A stretch of DNA of 64,000 bases, taken from Pseudomonas kuykendallii. Lineage in GTDB: Bacteria; Pseudomonadota; Gammaproteobacteria; Pseudomonadales; Pseudomonadaceae. The notes under the pieces were generated by a model, which saw nothing but the letters and a program-made list of their open reading frames with translations, made no database searches and had not been told where the DNA came from. Both the position numbers and the translations under genes were made by a program. Of the stretch, positions 1 through 9,837 are shown piece after piece. Numbering within the stretch: the stretch's first letter is position 1; every line of letters begins with the position of its first letter. The stretch covers positions 742,260 through 806,259 of the forward strand of contig NZ_FNNU01000001.1 of NCBI RefSeq assembly GCF_900106975.1. The letters are read 5' to 3'.

Positions 1-416
1 GCGAAGTCGCCGGGCACCCGGAGTGGGCGGACGATCCGCGCTTCGCCAGCAACCGGGCGCGGGTCGCCCATCGCGCCGAACTGATCCCGCTGATCCGCCA
101 GGCCACGGTGTTCAGGACCACCGCCGAATGGGTCGCCGCGCTGGAGCAGGCCGGCGTGCCCTGCGGGCCGATCAACGACCTGGCCCAGGTGTTCGCCGAT
201 CCGCAGGTGATCGCCCGTGGCTTGCGCGTCGAGCTGCCGCATCCGCTGGCCGGCAGCGTGCCGCAGGTGGCCAGCCCGATCCGCCTCTCGGAAACCCCGG
301 TGGAATACCGCAACGCCCCGCCGCTGCTCGGCGAGCACAGCGAACAGGTGCTGCGCGAATGGCTGGGGATGGCGGCGAGCGAAGTGGCGGCGCTGCGCGA
401 GCGCGGTGTGCTTTAG
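1..416 (+). CDS. CaiB/BaiF (family III) CoA-transferase, C-terminal part
   Basis: The window opens inside this gene; the frame is open from base 3 to a TAG stop at 414-416, giving about 137 residues. The visible part carries HPEWADDPRF and later GVPCGPINDLAQVF, both typical of the C-terminal half of family III CoA-transferases, which move CoA between carboxylic acids and acyl-CoA donors. The substrate cannot be told from this fragment, because the N-terminal catalytic Asp lies outside the window. A glutarate or similar dicarboxylate substrate would be a guess. Confidence 0.85.
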   Translation, partial: EVAGHPEWADDPRFASNRARVAHRAELIPLIRQATVFRTTAEWVAALEQAGVPCGPINDLAQVFADPQVIARGLRVELPHPLAGSVPQVASPIRLSETPVEYRNAPPLLGEHSEQVLREWLGMAASEVAALRERGVL

Positions 417-445
417 CGGTCTGGTTCCCGACGCAGCCTGGCATC

Positions 446-700
446 GGTGCGCATGGCGCACCCTACGTCTTGGCAGCGGCCCCGTAGGGTACGCCATGCG
501 CACCGTTAACCGACGAAAACCCAAAACACCCAACAGCGTTTGCGCCGCACGGCATCGTGCGGGCATGGAGTCGCGCCGCCGTAGGGTGCGCCATGCGCAC
601 CGTTAACCGACGAAACCAAAAACACCCGACAGCGTTTGCGCCGCACGGCATCGTGCGGGCATGGAGTCGTACCGCCGTAGGGTGCGCCGCGCGCACCGTT
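446..700. repeat. Tandem 96-97 bp repeat with an inverted copy of its core
   Basis: The core CGTAGGGTGCGCCATGCGCA (plus CC) occurs directly near 483, 580 and 676 (the first copy has one change, the last is diverged) and in exact reverse complement at 446-467. Two nearly identical full units, about 484-580 and 581-676, also share the segment AACAC..AGCGTTTGCGCCGCACG and the following CATCGTGCGGGCATGGAGTCG. The inverted copy and the first direct copy could pair as a 22-bp stem with one mismatch and a 15-base loop. No gene is seen in 417-758; this repeat fills most of it. It looks like an interspersed Pseudomonas-type intergenic repeat that has been locally duplicated. Confidence 0.9.
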
Positions 701-713
701 ACGCATGGAAACG

Positions 714-741
714 AAAACGCCCGGCGGATGCCGGGCGTTTT
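714..741 (-). terminator. Rho-independent terminator of the efflux operon
   Basis: A perfect 12-bp stem AAAACGCCCGGC / GCCGGGCGTTTT with a 4-base loop lies 18 bp beyond the oprM-like stop codon. Read on the minus strand it ends in a T-rich tract. Confidence 0.9.
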
Positions 742-758
742 GCCTGCAACGGGTGACG

Positions 759-2201
759 TCAGTTGGCGCTGGCCACCGGCACCAGCGGCGCCGTGCGTTC
801 CTGCCAACCGCCACCGAGGGCCTTGTACAGGTTCACTTCGCTGGTCAGCTGGGCGAGACGGTCACCGATCATGCTCTGCTGCACGCTGAACAGCTGGCGC
901 TGCGCGTCGAGCAGGATCAGGTAGCTGTCCACGCCACCGCGGTAACGGCGATCGGCGAGCTTGTAGTAGTCCTCGGTGCTGGCCACCAGCTGACGCTGGG
1001 CCTCGAGTTGCTCGCGGTAGGTCTGCCGCGCGACGAGGCCGTCGGAGACTTCCTGGAACGCGGTCTGGATGGTTTTCTCGTAGTCCGCCACTTCGATGTT
1101 CTTGGCGATCTCGATGGCATCCAGGCTGGCGCTCAGGCTACCGGCGGTGAAGATCGGCAGGTTGATCTGCGGCTCGAACAGCCAGGTCCCCGAGCCGCCG
1201 TCGAACAGGCCGGACAGCTGGCTGCTCGCCGTACCGGCGTTGGCGGTCAGCGTGATGCTCGGGAAGAACGCCGCGCGGGCGGCGCCGATCACTGCGTTGG
1301 CGGCCTTCAGGTTGTGCTCGGCGGCGAGGATGTCCGGGCGCCGCTGCAGCAGTTCGGAAGGCAGGCCGGCCGGGACTTCCGCCAGCTGCACAGCGTACAG
1401 GTCGTCGTCGGGCTGCAGGTTCTGCGGCAGCGGGCCGCCGAGCAGCAGGGCCAGCGCGTTGCGGTCCTGGGCGACCTGGCGGCGGTACTGCGCCACGCTG
1501 ACGCGCGCGCTGTCCACCGAAGTGCGCGCCTGGCGCAGGTCCAGCGCCGAGCTGGCGCCGACATCGAAGGTGCGCTGGCTCAGTTCGTAGGTGCGCTGGT
1601 AGGTGCCCAGCGTGTCGTTGGCGAGCTTGAGCAGTGCCTGGTCCGCCTGCAGGGTGAACCAGGCGTTGGCGACGCTCGCCACCAGGCTGATCTGCGTGCT
1701 GCGCTGCGCTTCGGCGGTGGCGAAGTACTGCTCCAGCGCCTGTTCGTTGAGGCTGCGCAGGCGCCCGAAGAGGTCCAGCTCCCAGGCACTGATGCCGACG
1801 GTGGCGCTGTACTGGCTGCTGATGGACGCCCCGTCCGAGCGCGACAGGTCGGCCGGCAGGCGCTGGCGTGTGGCGCCGCCGCCGACGCTGACCTGCGGAT
1901 ACAGCTCGGCACGCTGGATGCGGTACTGCGCGCGGTAGGCATCGACGTTTAGCGCGGCGACGCGCAGGTCGCGGTTGTTCTGCAGGGCGCTGCTGATCAG
2001 CAGTTGCAGGTCGGCGTCCTGGAAGAACTCGCGCCAGCCCAGCTCGGCGGCGGGCGTGCCGCCGGCGGTGTTGGACTCCGGATAGACGTCGCCGGCCGGG
2101 TAGGCCGCGTCCACCGGTGCCGCGGGGCGCTGGTAGTCGGGGATCAGCGAGCAACCCGTCAGGGCGCTGATCAGCGCCAGGCTCAAGAGAGACTTTTTCA
2201 T
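759..2201 (-). CDS. oprM: Outer-membrane efflux channel lipoprotein, OprM type
   Basis: This 480-residue protein is the outer-membrane channel of a tripartite RND pump, which lets drugs pass from the periplasmic adaptor and pump to the outside. It has a lipoprotein signal with the lipobox LTGC (Cys about 17), followed by SLIPDYQRP as in P. aeruginosa OprM. The two OEP repeats contain features such as [23 protein letters not shown] and LLQRRPDI, and the end has LYKALGGGW. Its ATG overlaps the mexB stop by 4 bp (ATGA), so translation is coupled. It is the last gene of the operon and is followed by a strong terminator. TtgC or a close paralogue is the alternative name. Confidence 0.93.
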   Translation of the reverse strand: MKKSLLSLALISALTGCSLIPDYQRPAAPVDAAYPAGDVYPESNTAGGTPAAELGWREFFQDADLQLLISSALQNNRDLRVAALNVDAYRAQYRIQRAELYPQVSVGGGATRQRLPADLSRSDGASISSQYSATVGISAWELDLFGRLRSLNEQALEQYFATAEAQRSTQISLVASVANAWFTLQADQALLKLANDTLGTYQRTYELSQRTFDVGASSALDLRQARTSVDSARVSVAQYRRQVAQDRNALALLLGGPLPQNLQPDDDLYAVQLAEVPAGLPSELLQRRPDILAAEHNLKAANAVIGAARAAFFPSITLTANAGTASSQLSGLFDGGSGTWLFEPQINLPIFTAGSLSASLDAIEIAKNIEVADYEKTIQTAFQEVSDGLVARQTYREQLEAQRQLVASTEDYYKLADRRYRGGVDSYLILLDAQRQLFSVQQSMIGDRLAQLTSEVNLYKALGGGWQERTAPLVPVASAN

Positions 2202-5200
2202 TGCTCGACCTCCTCGCTAGTGGCCTTCGGACGCTTGTCCTTGCCTATCGAGCTGACCATTACGTAGAACAGCGGCACCCAGAAGATCGCCAGGACGGTG
2301 GCCGACAGCATGCCGCCGATCACCCCGGTACCGATCGCGTGCTGGCTGCCCGAACCGGCGCCGTTGGAGATCGCCAGGGGAACCACGCCAAGGATGAACG
2401 CCAGCGAGGTCATGATGATCGGACGCAGACGCAACCGGCAGGCCTCGATCGCCGCCTCGGTCAGGGATTTGCCCTGCTCGTGCAGCTCCTTGGCGAACTC
2501 GACGATGAGGATCGCGTTCTTCGCCGCCAGGCCGATGGTGGTCAACAGCCCGACCTGGAAGAACACGTCGTTGGACAGCCCGCGCCAGCTGGTGAACAGC
2601 AGCGCACCGATGATCCCCAGCGGCACTACCAGCATCACCGAGAATGGAATCGACCAGCTCTCGTAGAGCGCCGCCAGGCAGAGGAACACCACCAGCAGCG
2701 ACAGCGCATAGAGCGCCGGCGCCTGCGAGCCAGACAGTCGCTCCTCGTAGGACAGGCCGGTCCAGGAATAGCCGATGCCCTCGGGCATCTGCGCCATGAT
2801 CTCCTCGACCGCCTTCATCGCCGCGCCGGTGCTCTGGCCGGGCGCCGGCTCACCGAGAATCTCGATCGCGGAAACGCCGTTGTAACGGGCCAGCTTCGGC
2901 GAGCCGTAGACCCAGTGGCCGCTGGAGAAGGCGTTGAACGGCACCATCTGCCCGTCGGCGTTGCGCACGTACCACTTGTTCAGGTCTTCCGGAGACATCC
3001 GCGCATCAGGCTGCCCCTGCAGGTAGACCTTCTTCACCCGACCGCGGTCGATGAAGTCGTTCACGTAGCTGGAGCCCCAGGCGATGCTCAGGGTGTCGTT
3101 GATGTCGGACAGGCTGACACCGTGGGCACGCGCCTTCTCGTCGTCGATCTCGAGCTGGAACTGCGGCTCGTCGGCAACGCCGTTGATCCTCGTGCGCACC
3201 AACGTCGGGTTCTTCGAGGCCAGCTCCATGAACTGGCCGGCCGCCTTGGTCAACGCCTCGTGGCCGACGCCGGCCTGGTCCTGCAGGAAGAAGTCGAAGC
3301 CGGTGGCGTTACCCAGCTCCAGTACGGCCGGCGGCGCGAAGGCGAAAACCATGGCGTCGCGGAAGGCGAAGAAATGCGCCTGCGCACGCCCCGCGAGGGA
3401 GAACACGTCGTTGCCCTTGTCGGTGCGGTCCGCCCAGGGCTTGAGCATGATGAAGGCCATGCCCGAGCTTTGCCCGCGGCCGGCGAAGTTGAAGCCGGTC
3501 ACGGTGAACACGGAGCTGACCGTGCTCGATTCGTCCTTGAGCAGGTACTCGCGCATCTGGTCGACTACCGCCTGGGTGCGCTCGGCGGTCGAACCGACCG
3601 GCGTCTGCACCTGGGCGAACAGCACGCCCTGGTCTTCCTCGGGAAGGAAGGCGGTGGGAATGCGGGTGAACATCCAGACCATGATGCCGACGATCACCAG
3701 GTACATCAGCAGGTAGGGCGCCTTGTGTCTGAGGATGGAGCCCACACTGCGTTCGTAGCGGTGCACGCCGCGCTCGAAGGAGCGGTTGAACCAGCCGAAG
3801 AAGCCGCGCTTGCCTTCGCCGTGGTCACCCTTCTTCACCGGCTTGAGCAGGGTCGCGCAGAGCGCTGGAGTGAACACCAGGGCAACCAGCACCGAGAGCG
3901 CCATGGCCGACACGATGGTGATCGAGAACTGCCGGTAGATCACCCCGGTGGAACCGCCGAAGAAGGCCATCGGCAGGAACACCGCCGAAAGCACCAGGGC
4001 GATACCGACCAGGGCGCCCTGGATCTGGCCCATGGATTTGCGGGTCGCCTCCAGGGGCGACAGGCCCTCCTCGGTCATCACCCGCTCGACGTTCTCCACC
4101 ACCACGATGGCATCGTCCACCAGCAGGCCGATGGCCAGGACCATGGCGAACATGGTCAGCGTGTTGATGGTGAAGCCGCAGGCCGCGAGAACGCCGAAGG
4201 TTCCCAGCAGCACCACCGGCACCGCCAGGGTCGGGATCAGCGTGGCGCGGAAGTTCTGCAGGAACAGGAACATCACCAGGAAGACCAGCACGATGGCTTC
4301 GCCCAGCGTGTGCACGACGCCTTCGATGGAGGCGGACACCACCGGCGTGGTGTCGTAGGGGAACACCGCCTCGACGCCGGCCGGGAAGAACGGCTTCAAC
4401 TGGTCGATGGTGGCGCGGATCGCCTTGGCGGTTTCCAGCGCGTTGGCGCCGGTGGCCAGCTTGATCGCCAGACCCGACGCGGGGTTGCCGTTGTACTGCG
4501 CACTGATGGCGTAGTTCTCGCCGCCCAGCTCGACCTTGGCGACGTCGCTCAGGCGAACCTGGGAGCCGTCACGGTTGACCTTGAGCAGGATCGCGCCGAA
4601 CTGCTCCGCGGTCTGCAGGCGGGTCTTGCCGACGATGGTGGCGTTGAGTTGCTGGCCCTGAATGGCGGGTAGGCCACCGAGCTGGCCGGAGGACACCTGG
4701 ACGTTCTGCGCCTGGACCGCGGTGCGCACGTCCACCGGGGTCAGCTGGAAGTTGTTCAGCTTCGCCGGGTCTAGCCAGATGCGCATGGCGTACTGCGCGC
4801 CGAAGACCTGGAAGTCACCGACACCCTTGGTCCGCGAGATCGGGTCCTGGATGTTGGAAACGATGTAGTTGGCCAGGTCGTTCCTGTTCATCGAGCCGTC
4901 GGTCGAGACCAGGCCGATCACCATGAGGAAGTTCTTCACCGCCTTGGTCACCCGGATGCCCTGTTGCTGGACCTCCTGCGGCAACAGCGGAGTGGCGAGC
5001 TGCAGCTTGTTCTGCACCTGGACCTGGGCGATGTCGGGGTTGGTGCCCTGCTCGAAGGTCACGGTGATGGTCATGCTGCCGTCGGAGTTACTCTCCGAAC
5101 TGATGTAGCGCAGACCGTCGATACCGTTCATCTGCTGCTCGATCACCTGCACCACCGTGTCCTGCACGGTCTGCGCCGAGGCGCCGGGGTAGGAGACCTG

Positions 5201-5335
5201 GATGGCGACGGCCGGCGGGGCGATGCTCGGGTACTGGTTGATCGGCAGCTTGAGGATGGACAGGCCACCGGCAAGCATGATCACCAGGGCGATGACCCAG
5301 GCGAAGATCGGTCGATCGATAAAGAATCTGGACAT
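2198..5335 (-). CDS. mexB: RND multidrug efflux transporter, MexB type
   Basis: This 1045-residue inner-membrane HAE1-family pump is a drug/proton antiporter. It starts with [16 protein letters not shown], and the length and sequence track P. aeruginosa MexB from end to end. The proton-relay pair Asp-Asp is visible in [17 protein letters not shown] (about residues 407-408), and the TM10 region [15 protein letters not shown] supplies the relay Lys. Broad substrate range (beta-lactams, quinolones, chloramphenicol, dyes) is known for the family and inferred here. The gene sits between the adaptor gene (20 bp apart) and oprM (4-bp overlap). No disruption was seen. Confidence 0.95.
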   Translation of the reverse strand: MSRFFIDRPIFAWVIALVIMLAGGLSILKLPINQYPSIAPPAVAIQVSYPGASAQTVQDTVVQVIEQQMNGIDGLRYISSESNSDGSMTITVTFEQGTNPDIAQVQVQNKLQLATPLLPQEVQQQGIRVTKAVKNFLMVIGLVSTDGSMNRNDLANYIVSNIQDPISRTKGVGDFQVFGAQYAMRIWLDPAKLNNFQLTPVDVRTAVQAQNVQVSSGQLGGLPAIQGQQLNATIVGKTRLQTAEQFGAILLKVNRDGSQVRLSDVAKVELGGENYAISAQYNGNPASGLAIKLATGANALETAKAIRATIDQLKPFFPAGVEAVFPYDTTPVVSASIEGVVHTLGEAIVLVFLVMFLFLQNFRATLIPTLAVPVVLLGTFGVLAACGFTINTLTMFAMVLAIGLLVDDAIVVVENVERVMTEEGLSPLEATRKSMGQIQGALVGIALVLSAVFLPMAFFGGSTGVIYRQFSITIVSAMALSVLVALVFTPALCATLLKPVKKGDHGEGKRGFFGWFNRSFERGVHRYERSVGSILRHKAPYLLMYLVIVGIMVWMFTRIPTAFLPEEDQGVLFAQVQTPVGSTAERTQAVVDQMREYLLKDESSTVSSVFTVTGFNFAGRGQSSGMAFIMLKPWADRTDKGNDVFSLAGRAQAHFFAFRDAMVFAFAPPAVLELGNATGFDFFLQDQAGVGHEALTKAAGQFMELASKNPTLVRTRINGVADEPQFQLEIDDEKARAHGVSLSDINDTLSIAWGSSYVNDFIDRGRVKKVYLQGQPDARMSPEDLNKWYVRNADGQMVPFNAFSSGHWVYGSPKLARYNGVSAIEILGEPAPGQSTGAAMKAVEEIMAQMPEGIGYSWTGLSYEERLSGSQAPALYALSLLVVFLCLAALYESWSIPFSVMLVVPLGIIGALLFTSWRGLSNDVFFQVGLLTTIGLAAKNAILIVEFAKELHEQGKSLTEAAIEACRLRLRPIIMTSLAFILGVVPLAISNGAGSGSQHAIGTGVIGGMLSATVLAIFWVPLFYVMVSSIGKDKRPKATSEEVEQ

Positions 5336-5355
5336 ATGGGGCTAGCCTCTGCGCC

Positions 5356-6507
5356 TTACTGCTGACCCTGGGCGCCGTTATCGGGCGCGGGTTTGGCGGA
5401 ATCGCCCTGAACGTTGCTGGCCGGGCCCGCCTTCACTTCGGCGCCCGGATGGACGTACTGCAGGCCCTCGGTGATGACCCGGTCGCCGGCCGCGAGGCCT
5501 TCGCTGACCAGCCACTGGCTGCCTACCGCGCGATCGGCCTTGAGCACCCGCAGCTCGGCCTTGTTCTCGGCATTGACCACCATCGCGGTCGCCTGGCCCT
5601 TGGTATTGCGGGTCACGCCCTGCTGCGGCACGAGGATCGCCTGGCTGCGCACGCCGCCGACCAGCTCCGCGTGCACGAACATGCCCGGCAGCAGCGTGTG
5701 GTCGGGGTTCGGGAAGACCGCGCGCAGGGTCACCGAGCCGGTGCCCTCGTCGACGCTGACTTCGGAGAATTCGAGCTTGCCTTCGTGGCCGTAGGTGCTG
5801 CCGTCTTCCAGGGTCAGGGTGACCTTGGCGGCGTTTTCCCCGGCCTTCTGCAGCTGGCCGCTGTCGAGATCACGACGCAGCTGGAGCATCTGCTTGGACG
5901 CCTGGGTGACATCGACGTAGATCGGATCGAGCTGCTGGATGATCGCCATCGCATCGGCCTGGCCGGTGTTGACCAGCGCGCCCTCGGTCACCATCGAGCG
6001 CCCGATGCGGCCGCTGATCGGCGCCAGGACCTTGGTGTAGCGCACGTTGATGCGCGCCTGCTCCAGCGCCGCTTCGGCCTCCAGCGTGGCGGCGCGCGCC
6101 TCGTCGTAGTCCTGGCGGCTGACGGCCTGATCGGCGACCAGCGCCTTGTAGCGGTCGGAACGCGAGCGCGCCGAAGCGAGCGTCGCCTCGGCGCTCTTGA
6201 GGGTCGCCTGGTAGGTGGCCGGATCGATCTGATAGAGCTGATCGTTGACCTTGACCTCGCTGCCTTCCTTGAACAGGCGCTTGAGGATGATGCCGCTCAC
6301 CTGCGGACGCACTTCGGCGATGCGGAAGGCCGAGGTGCGACCCGGCAGCTCGAAAGTGCTCGCGTAAGGCTGCGCCTGCAGCGTGACCACACCGACCTGA
6401 GGTGCGCTCGGTGCCTGCTTTGGAGCTTCCTGCTTGCCACAGCCGACGAGCACGAGGGCTGCTGCCAGGGCCGGAACCAGCGCACGCATGGCGTAGGGTG
6501 ATCGCAT
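5356..6507 (-). CDS. mexA: RND efflux periplasmic adaptor lipoprotein, MexA type
   Basis: This 383-residue membrane-fusion protein bridges MexB and OprM in the periplasm. It has a lipoprotein signal ending in VLVGCGK (Cys about 23). Next come the lipoyl half-motifs (RPQVSGIILKRLFKEGSEV and later VLAPISGRIGRS), the alpha-helical hairpin between them and the beta-barrel domain. The start at 6507 is preceded by GAGGAAAA 4-11 bases upstream; an in-frame ATG at 6489 would shorten the signal peptide. It is the first gene of the operon and is transcribed away from the MexR-like gene. Confidence 0.94.
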   Translation of the reverse strand: MRSPYAMRALVPALAAALVLVGCGKQEAPKQAPSAPQVGVVTLQAQPYASTFELPGRTSAFRIAEVRPQVSGIILKRLFKEGSEVKVNDQLYQIDPATYQATLKSAEATLASARSRSDRYKALVADQAVSRQDYDEARAATLEAEAALEQARINVRYTKVLAPISGRIGRSMVTEGALVNTGQADAMAIIQQLDPIYVDVTQASKQMLQLRRDLDSGQLQKAGENAAKVTLTLEDGSTYGHEGKLEFSEVSVDEGTGSVTLRAVFPNPDHTLLPGMFVHAELVGGVRSQAILVPQQGVTRNTKGQATAMVVNAENKAELRVLKADRAVGSQWLVSEGLAAGDRVITEGLQYVHPGAEVKAGPASNVQGDSAKPAPDNGAQGQQ

Positions 6508-6642
6508 GACTTTTCCTCACAAAATTGAGTAAACGACCGAACACGCCCGGGGCGGCTCGGCTGGGAAAATCTGGCTAAAGAGGGTGCGAGACCCCGGAAA
6601 GGGGGCGACGTCATTATTGATATCGGGTAACTTTAATTGCAG

Positions 6643-6663
6643 ATAGTTGACATGATCAACTAT
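6643..6663. promoter_or_regulatory. Operator of the MexR-like repressor between the divergent genes
   Basis: A 21-bp inverted repeat, ATAGTTGA-N5-TCAACTAT, lies in the AT-rich gap between mexA and the MarR-type gene. It contains GTTGA-N5-TCAAC, the element I recall for P. aeruginosa MexR operators. A perfect -35-like TTGACA (6647-6652, plus strand) and TTGATC (6659-6654, minus strand) lie inside it, and a minus-strand TTAAAG sits 17 bp further on. Repressor bound here would block both promoters. The promoter assignment is inference. Confidence 0.8.
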
Positions 6664-6695
6664 ATTTTCTCATCCCTTACTTTCCGGCCCGACGA

Positions 6696-7133
6696 ATGTC
6701 CGAACCCGACCTGTCCCGCGCGCTGCGCTGGGTCTTCCTGAAGCTTCGGCGAAACATCCTGTCGAAATTCCAGGAAGCCGGCGTACCGCTGAACCCGCCC
6801 GATGCGCACATGCTGGAGATGCTCGAGATAGAGCCCGGCCTGAGTCCGCAGGACCTGGCGCGGCTGAGTGGCATCGACAAGGCCTACATCACCCGCCGCG
6901 TCCGCGAACTGGAAACCCACGGGTTGATCTGCCGCTGCCGCGACGAACAGGACCAGCGACGTTTTCGCCTGTACCTCAATCCCGACGGGTTGCAGACGAT
7001 GAATCGCGCCCAGGAATTGATCCATCAGTGCGAGGAAGAGATGTTCGCGCCGCTGGACCCGGCGGACCGGCAGACGCTCACCACGCTGCTGGCCAAGTGC
7101 CTGAAGAAGGACGACGATACGCCGTCTCAGTAG
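6696..7133 (+). CDS. mexR: MarR-family repressor, MexR-like
   Basis: This 145-residue winged-helix protein is divergent from the mexAB-oprM operon, as mexR is in P. aeruginosa. The DNA-binding region reads LSPQDLARLSGIDKAYITRR followed by VRELETHGLI and the wing DEQDQRRFRLYL. The end, EEMFAPLDPADRQTLTTLL, matches the MexR C-terminal helix region in character. It probably represses the efflux operon and itself through the palindrome 33 bp upstream. Sequence drift from P. aeruginosa MexR is larger than for the pump genes, so the name rests on position and operator as well as family. Confidence 0.8.
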   Translation: MSEPDLSRALRWVFLKLRRNILSKFQEAGVPLNPPDAHMLEMLEIEPGLSPQDLARLSGIDKAYITRRVRELETHGLICRCRDEQDQRRFRLYLNPDGLQTMNRAQELIHQCEEEMFAPLDPADRQTLTTLLAKCLKKDDDTPSQ

Positions 7134-7164
7134 GTTCCCCGCCGCGCCGGACGGCGCAGCGTCG

Positions 7165-9240
7165 TCAGGCCGCGCAGGCCCCCAGATACGCCTCGACATC
7201 CACTTCGTCCATCTGCTCGGCGTGCAGGTAGCGCGCGCCGTAGCGCAGGTGCAGGCCGGCGCGCAGGAACAGCGCGAACAGGTCCGCATCGATATGGCCC
7301 TTGTCGCGCAGGTTGGCGAGGATGCGGATCGACTCGGAGAGCGTCTTGGCTTTCTTGTACGGCCGGTCCGATGCCGTCAGCGCTTCGAAGATGTCGGCGA
7401 TCGCCATGATCCGCGCCGGAATGGACAGGCTGTTGCGGTCCAGCTGCCGCGGGTAGCCGGTGCCCAGCAGCGTCTCGTGATGGGTGCCGGCGTACTCCGG
7501 CACGCGCTTGAGGTTGGCCGGCAGCGCCAGGTTCTCGAGCATCACGATGGTCTGGATGATGTGCTCGTTGACCTTGAAGCGCTCCTCCTCGGTCAGGGTG
7601 CCGCGGCTGATGCTCAGGTTGTAGAGCTCGCCATGGTTGTACAGGTGCTCGGGGACGTTGATCTTGAAGCCGTATTTCGGGTCCAGCGCCTTGCCCGGCG
7701 GGCGCGGCAGCAGGTGCGCCGGCTTGTCCGCGAGCAACTGTTCGACCGCCGGCAGCGGCTGCACCGGAACCGCCTGCAGGCGCTCGAGCTCGCCGTGCGA
7801 GAGCCCCAGGCGGTCGTCGAAGTGGCGGACCCAGCGACGCTCGGAGAGGCTACGCAGCGCCTCGATGCGTTCCTCGGCCATCAGCTCGCCACCGATGTTG
7901 CACTCGGCGACGAAGGCGAAATCCGCATGCAGCCGGGCGACCTCGTCCCGATATCGCGCCTCCACCCGCGCCTCGTCCTCTCCCCCGCGCAGCGCTTCCA
8001 GGCGGGCGATGTCGGCATCGCGCAGCAGCACCTCGAAGCGCATGCGCACCTCGTGGATGCGGTTGTAGACGGTTTCCAGCTTGGTCGCCTTGTCCACCAC
8101 ATGCTCGGGCGTGGTGATCTTGCCGCAGTCGTGCAGCCAGGCACCGATGCGGAACTCGCGCCACTCGTCGGCGCTGGCGAAGTTGAAGTCCGCCAGCGGC
8201 CCTTCGCTGACCTTGCAGGCCTCTTCGGCGAGCATGATCGCCAGGTCCGGCACGCGCTCGCAGTGCCCACCGGTGTAAGGGCTCTTGGCATCGATGGCGC
8301 CGGCGAGGATCTCGATCATCGAATCGATCAGAACCTTCTGCGCATCGATCAGGTTGTGGTTCTCCAGCGCCATCGCCGACTGCGAGGCGAGCGCCTCGAC
8401 GAAGCTCAGGACCTGCCGGGGAAAGGCGATCACATCGCCGCTCTGTGGGTCGATGGCGTTCATGAACTGCAGCACGCCGATCACCTCGCCCTGCCGCGGC
8501 GCCAGGGGCACCGCGAGCATCGACACGGTGCGGTAGCCGGACTCGCTGTCGTAGTGACGCGTGCCGCTGAGGTCGAAACGGGTCTCGCCGTAGACGTCGT
8601 CGATCAGCACCGCCTCGTTGTGCAACGCCACGTAGGTGGACACGTGTTTTTCGTTGGGCGCGCCGCTGAGCGGGTCGTGAAGCGGAATCTCGAAGGACGG
8701 CAGCGCATCGTCCATCGAGCGCAACGCGAAGCGCAGGCTGTCGTGCTCGGTCTTCAGGTACATGGTCGCGGCATCGGCGTTACAGATGCGCTTGCCTTCG
8801 AGCAGGATGTGCCGCAGCAGCGCGGTGCGGTCGCGCTCGGAGGAGAGCAGCAGGCCGTTTTCCACCAGGCTGGAGAGCTTGTGCTGGGTTTCCTGCAGGG
8901 TCCGGGTCTGGCGCTGCAGCGCGGCCTTCATCTCGGCGTGGTTGCGGCTCAGGCTGTCCACCTCGAAGAACACCGACTCCTGTGGCAGCCTTCCGGAAAA
9001 GTCGAGATCGCGGATCAGCCGGGTGTCTTCGGCCAGGGTATCGATGGTGCGGTTCATGCTGCGGAAGCCGAACAGCACGGTGGGCAGCGTCACCAGCACG
9101 CAGAGGAACGAAAGCAGCAGCGCCTGCTTCGGATCGACGCCCAGATTCAGCGCGAGGATCGGCAGCATCTGCAGGACGAAGAATCCCGCCAGCAAGACCG
9201 TCCAGCTCTGGAATCTGAACTTGAATATCCATGATGTCAT
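7165..9240 (-). CDS. Membrane GAF / HD-GYP-type phosphohydrolase with a long insertion
   Basis: This 691-residue protein has two N-terminal membrane segments (about 13-33 and 38-59), a helical linker, a GAF domain (about 136-295) and a C-terminal HD-GYP-like domain. The HD pair is at 370-371 (WLHDCGK). The second half carries HHETLLGTGYP (587-597) and ARIMAIADIFEALTASDRPY. HD-GYP proteins hydrolyse cyclic di-GMP. Two things are odd. About 215 residues separate HD from GYP, where 60 or so is usual. The Asp of the usual HHExxDGxGYP is Leu. It could be an active phosphodiesterase with an inserted domain, or a related HD phosphohydrolase with another substrate. Confidence 0.85.
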   Translation of the reverse strand: MTSWIFKFRFQSWTVLLAGFFVLQMLPILALNLGVDPKQALLLSFLCVLVTLPTVLFGFRSMNRTIDTLAEDTRLIRDLDFSGRLPQESVFFEVDSLSRNHAEMKAALQRQTRTLQETQHKLSSLVENGLLLSSERDRTALLRHILLEGKRICNADAATMYLKTEHDSLRFALRSMDDALPSFEIPLHDPLSGAPNEKHVSTYVALHNEAVLIDDVYGETRFDLSGTRHYDSESGYRTVSMLAVPLAPRQGEVIGVLQFMNAIDPQSGDVIAFPRQVLSFVEALASQSAMALENHNLIDAQKVLIDSMIEILAGAIDAKSPYTGGHCERVPDLAIMLAEEACKVSEGPLADFNFASADEWREFRIGAWLHDCGKITTPEHVVDKATKLETVYNRIHEVRMRFEVLLRDADIARLEALRGGEDEARVEARYRDEVARLHADFAFVAECNIGGELMAEERIEALRSLSERRWVRHFDDRLGLSHGELERLQAVPVQPLPAVEQLLADKPAHLLPRPPGKALDPKYGFKINVPEHLYNHGELYNLSISRGTLTEEERFKVNEHIIQTIVMLENLALPANLKRVPEYAGTHHETLLGTGYPRQLDRNSLSIPARIMAIADIFEALTASDRPYKKAKTLSESIRILANLRDKGHIDADLFALFLRAGLHLRYGARYLHAEQMDEVDVEAYLGACAA

Positions 9241-9369
9241 ACTGCAATCTGCTCCTCATCGACGGCCCGTATTCTCTGGCCTGCAGCCTGGTGCTGCGGC
9301 GCGCTCGAGTTACGGGCCGTACTGCCGATGTCCGTCGTCGCGGACTCTGACCCACTCACTGGAGGTTAT

Positions 9370-9837
9370 ATGCTTTTCAATAAAAAGACCTCACCCCGCG
9401 CGCTCGCCGGCCTGTTCCTCGTCGCCTGCGTCGCCCACGCGGAACCCGGCGACAAGCCCATCGGCTACGTGATGAAAGTCAGCGGAGAAGCCTTCGTGGT
9501 GACCGACGGCGTCGCCCGGCCGGCGAGCGTCGGCATGCCGCTGCAGGTCGGCTCCAGCCTGCGTACCGGGCCAGCCGGCACGCTCGGCGTGACCTTCGAG
9601 GACAGTACGCTGATGTCCTTCGGCCCGAACAGCGAACTGAAGGTCGACGAATACCTCTACGAGCCGGCCAAGGGCGATCTCAAGCTCAACGCCAACATCA
9701 GCCGCGGAACGCTCAACTACATCTCCGGGGTGATCGCCAAGCTCAAGCCGGAAGCGGTCGAGGTGCATACGCCGACCGGCACCATCGGCGTGCGCGGTAC
9801 GCACTTCCTGGTCAAGGTCGAGGAGGCAGGCCGATGA
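9370..9837 (+). CDS. Secreted FecR-domain protein
   Basis: This 155-residue protein has a signal peptide ending in VACVAHA before EPGDKP. It then has a FecR-type beta domain: KVSGEAFVVTDG, LQVGSSLRTGPAGTLGVTFEDSTL, GPNSELKVDEY and VHTPTGTIGVRGTHFLV. GGAGG at 9361-9365 supports the start at 9370 rather than an upstream ATG at 9328. It overlaps the next gene by ATGA. Stand-alone periplasmic FecR-domain proteins of this sort often sit beside CHASE2 cyclases and OmpA-like lipoproteins. The ligand is unknown; it is not the FecR anti-sigma type, since it has no cytoplasmic part. Confidence 0.85.
   Translation: MLFNKKTSPRALAGLFLVACVAHAEPGDKPIGYVMKVSGEAFVVTDGVARPASVGMPLQVGSSLRTGPAGTLGVTFEDSTLMSFGPNSELKVDEYLYEPAKGDLKLNANISRGTLNYISGVIAKLKPEAVEVHTPTGTIGVRGTHFLVKVEEAGR

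Noticed and set aside
484-700. Direct repeats considered as a CRISPR array
   Set aside because: Repeat and spacer are both conserved between units, the period is 96-97 bp, and no cas gene is present.
2201-4672. A very long open frame on the plus strand opposite mexB
   Set aside because: It is a GC-rich shadow of mexB; its translation is rich in His, Gln, Arg and Gly with no domain or ribosome-binding site.
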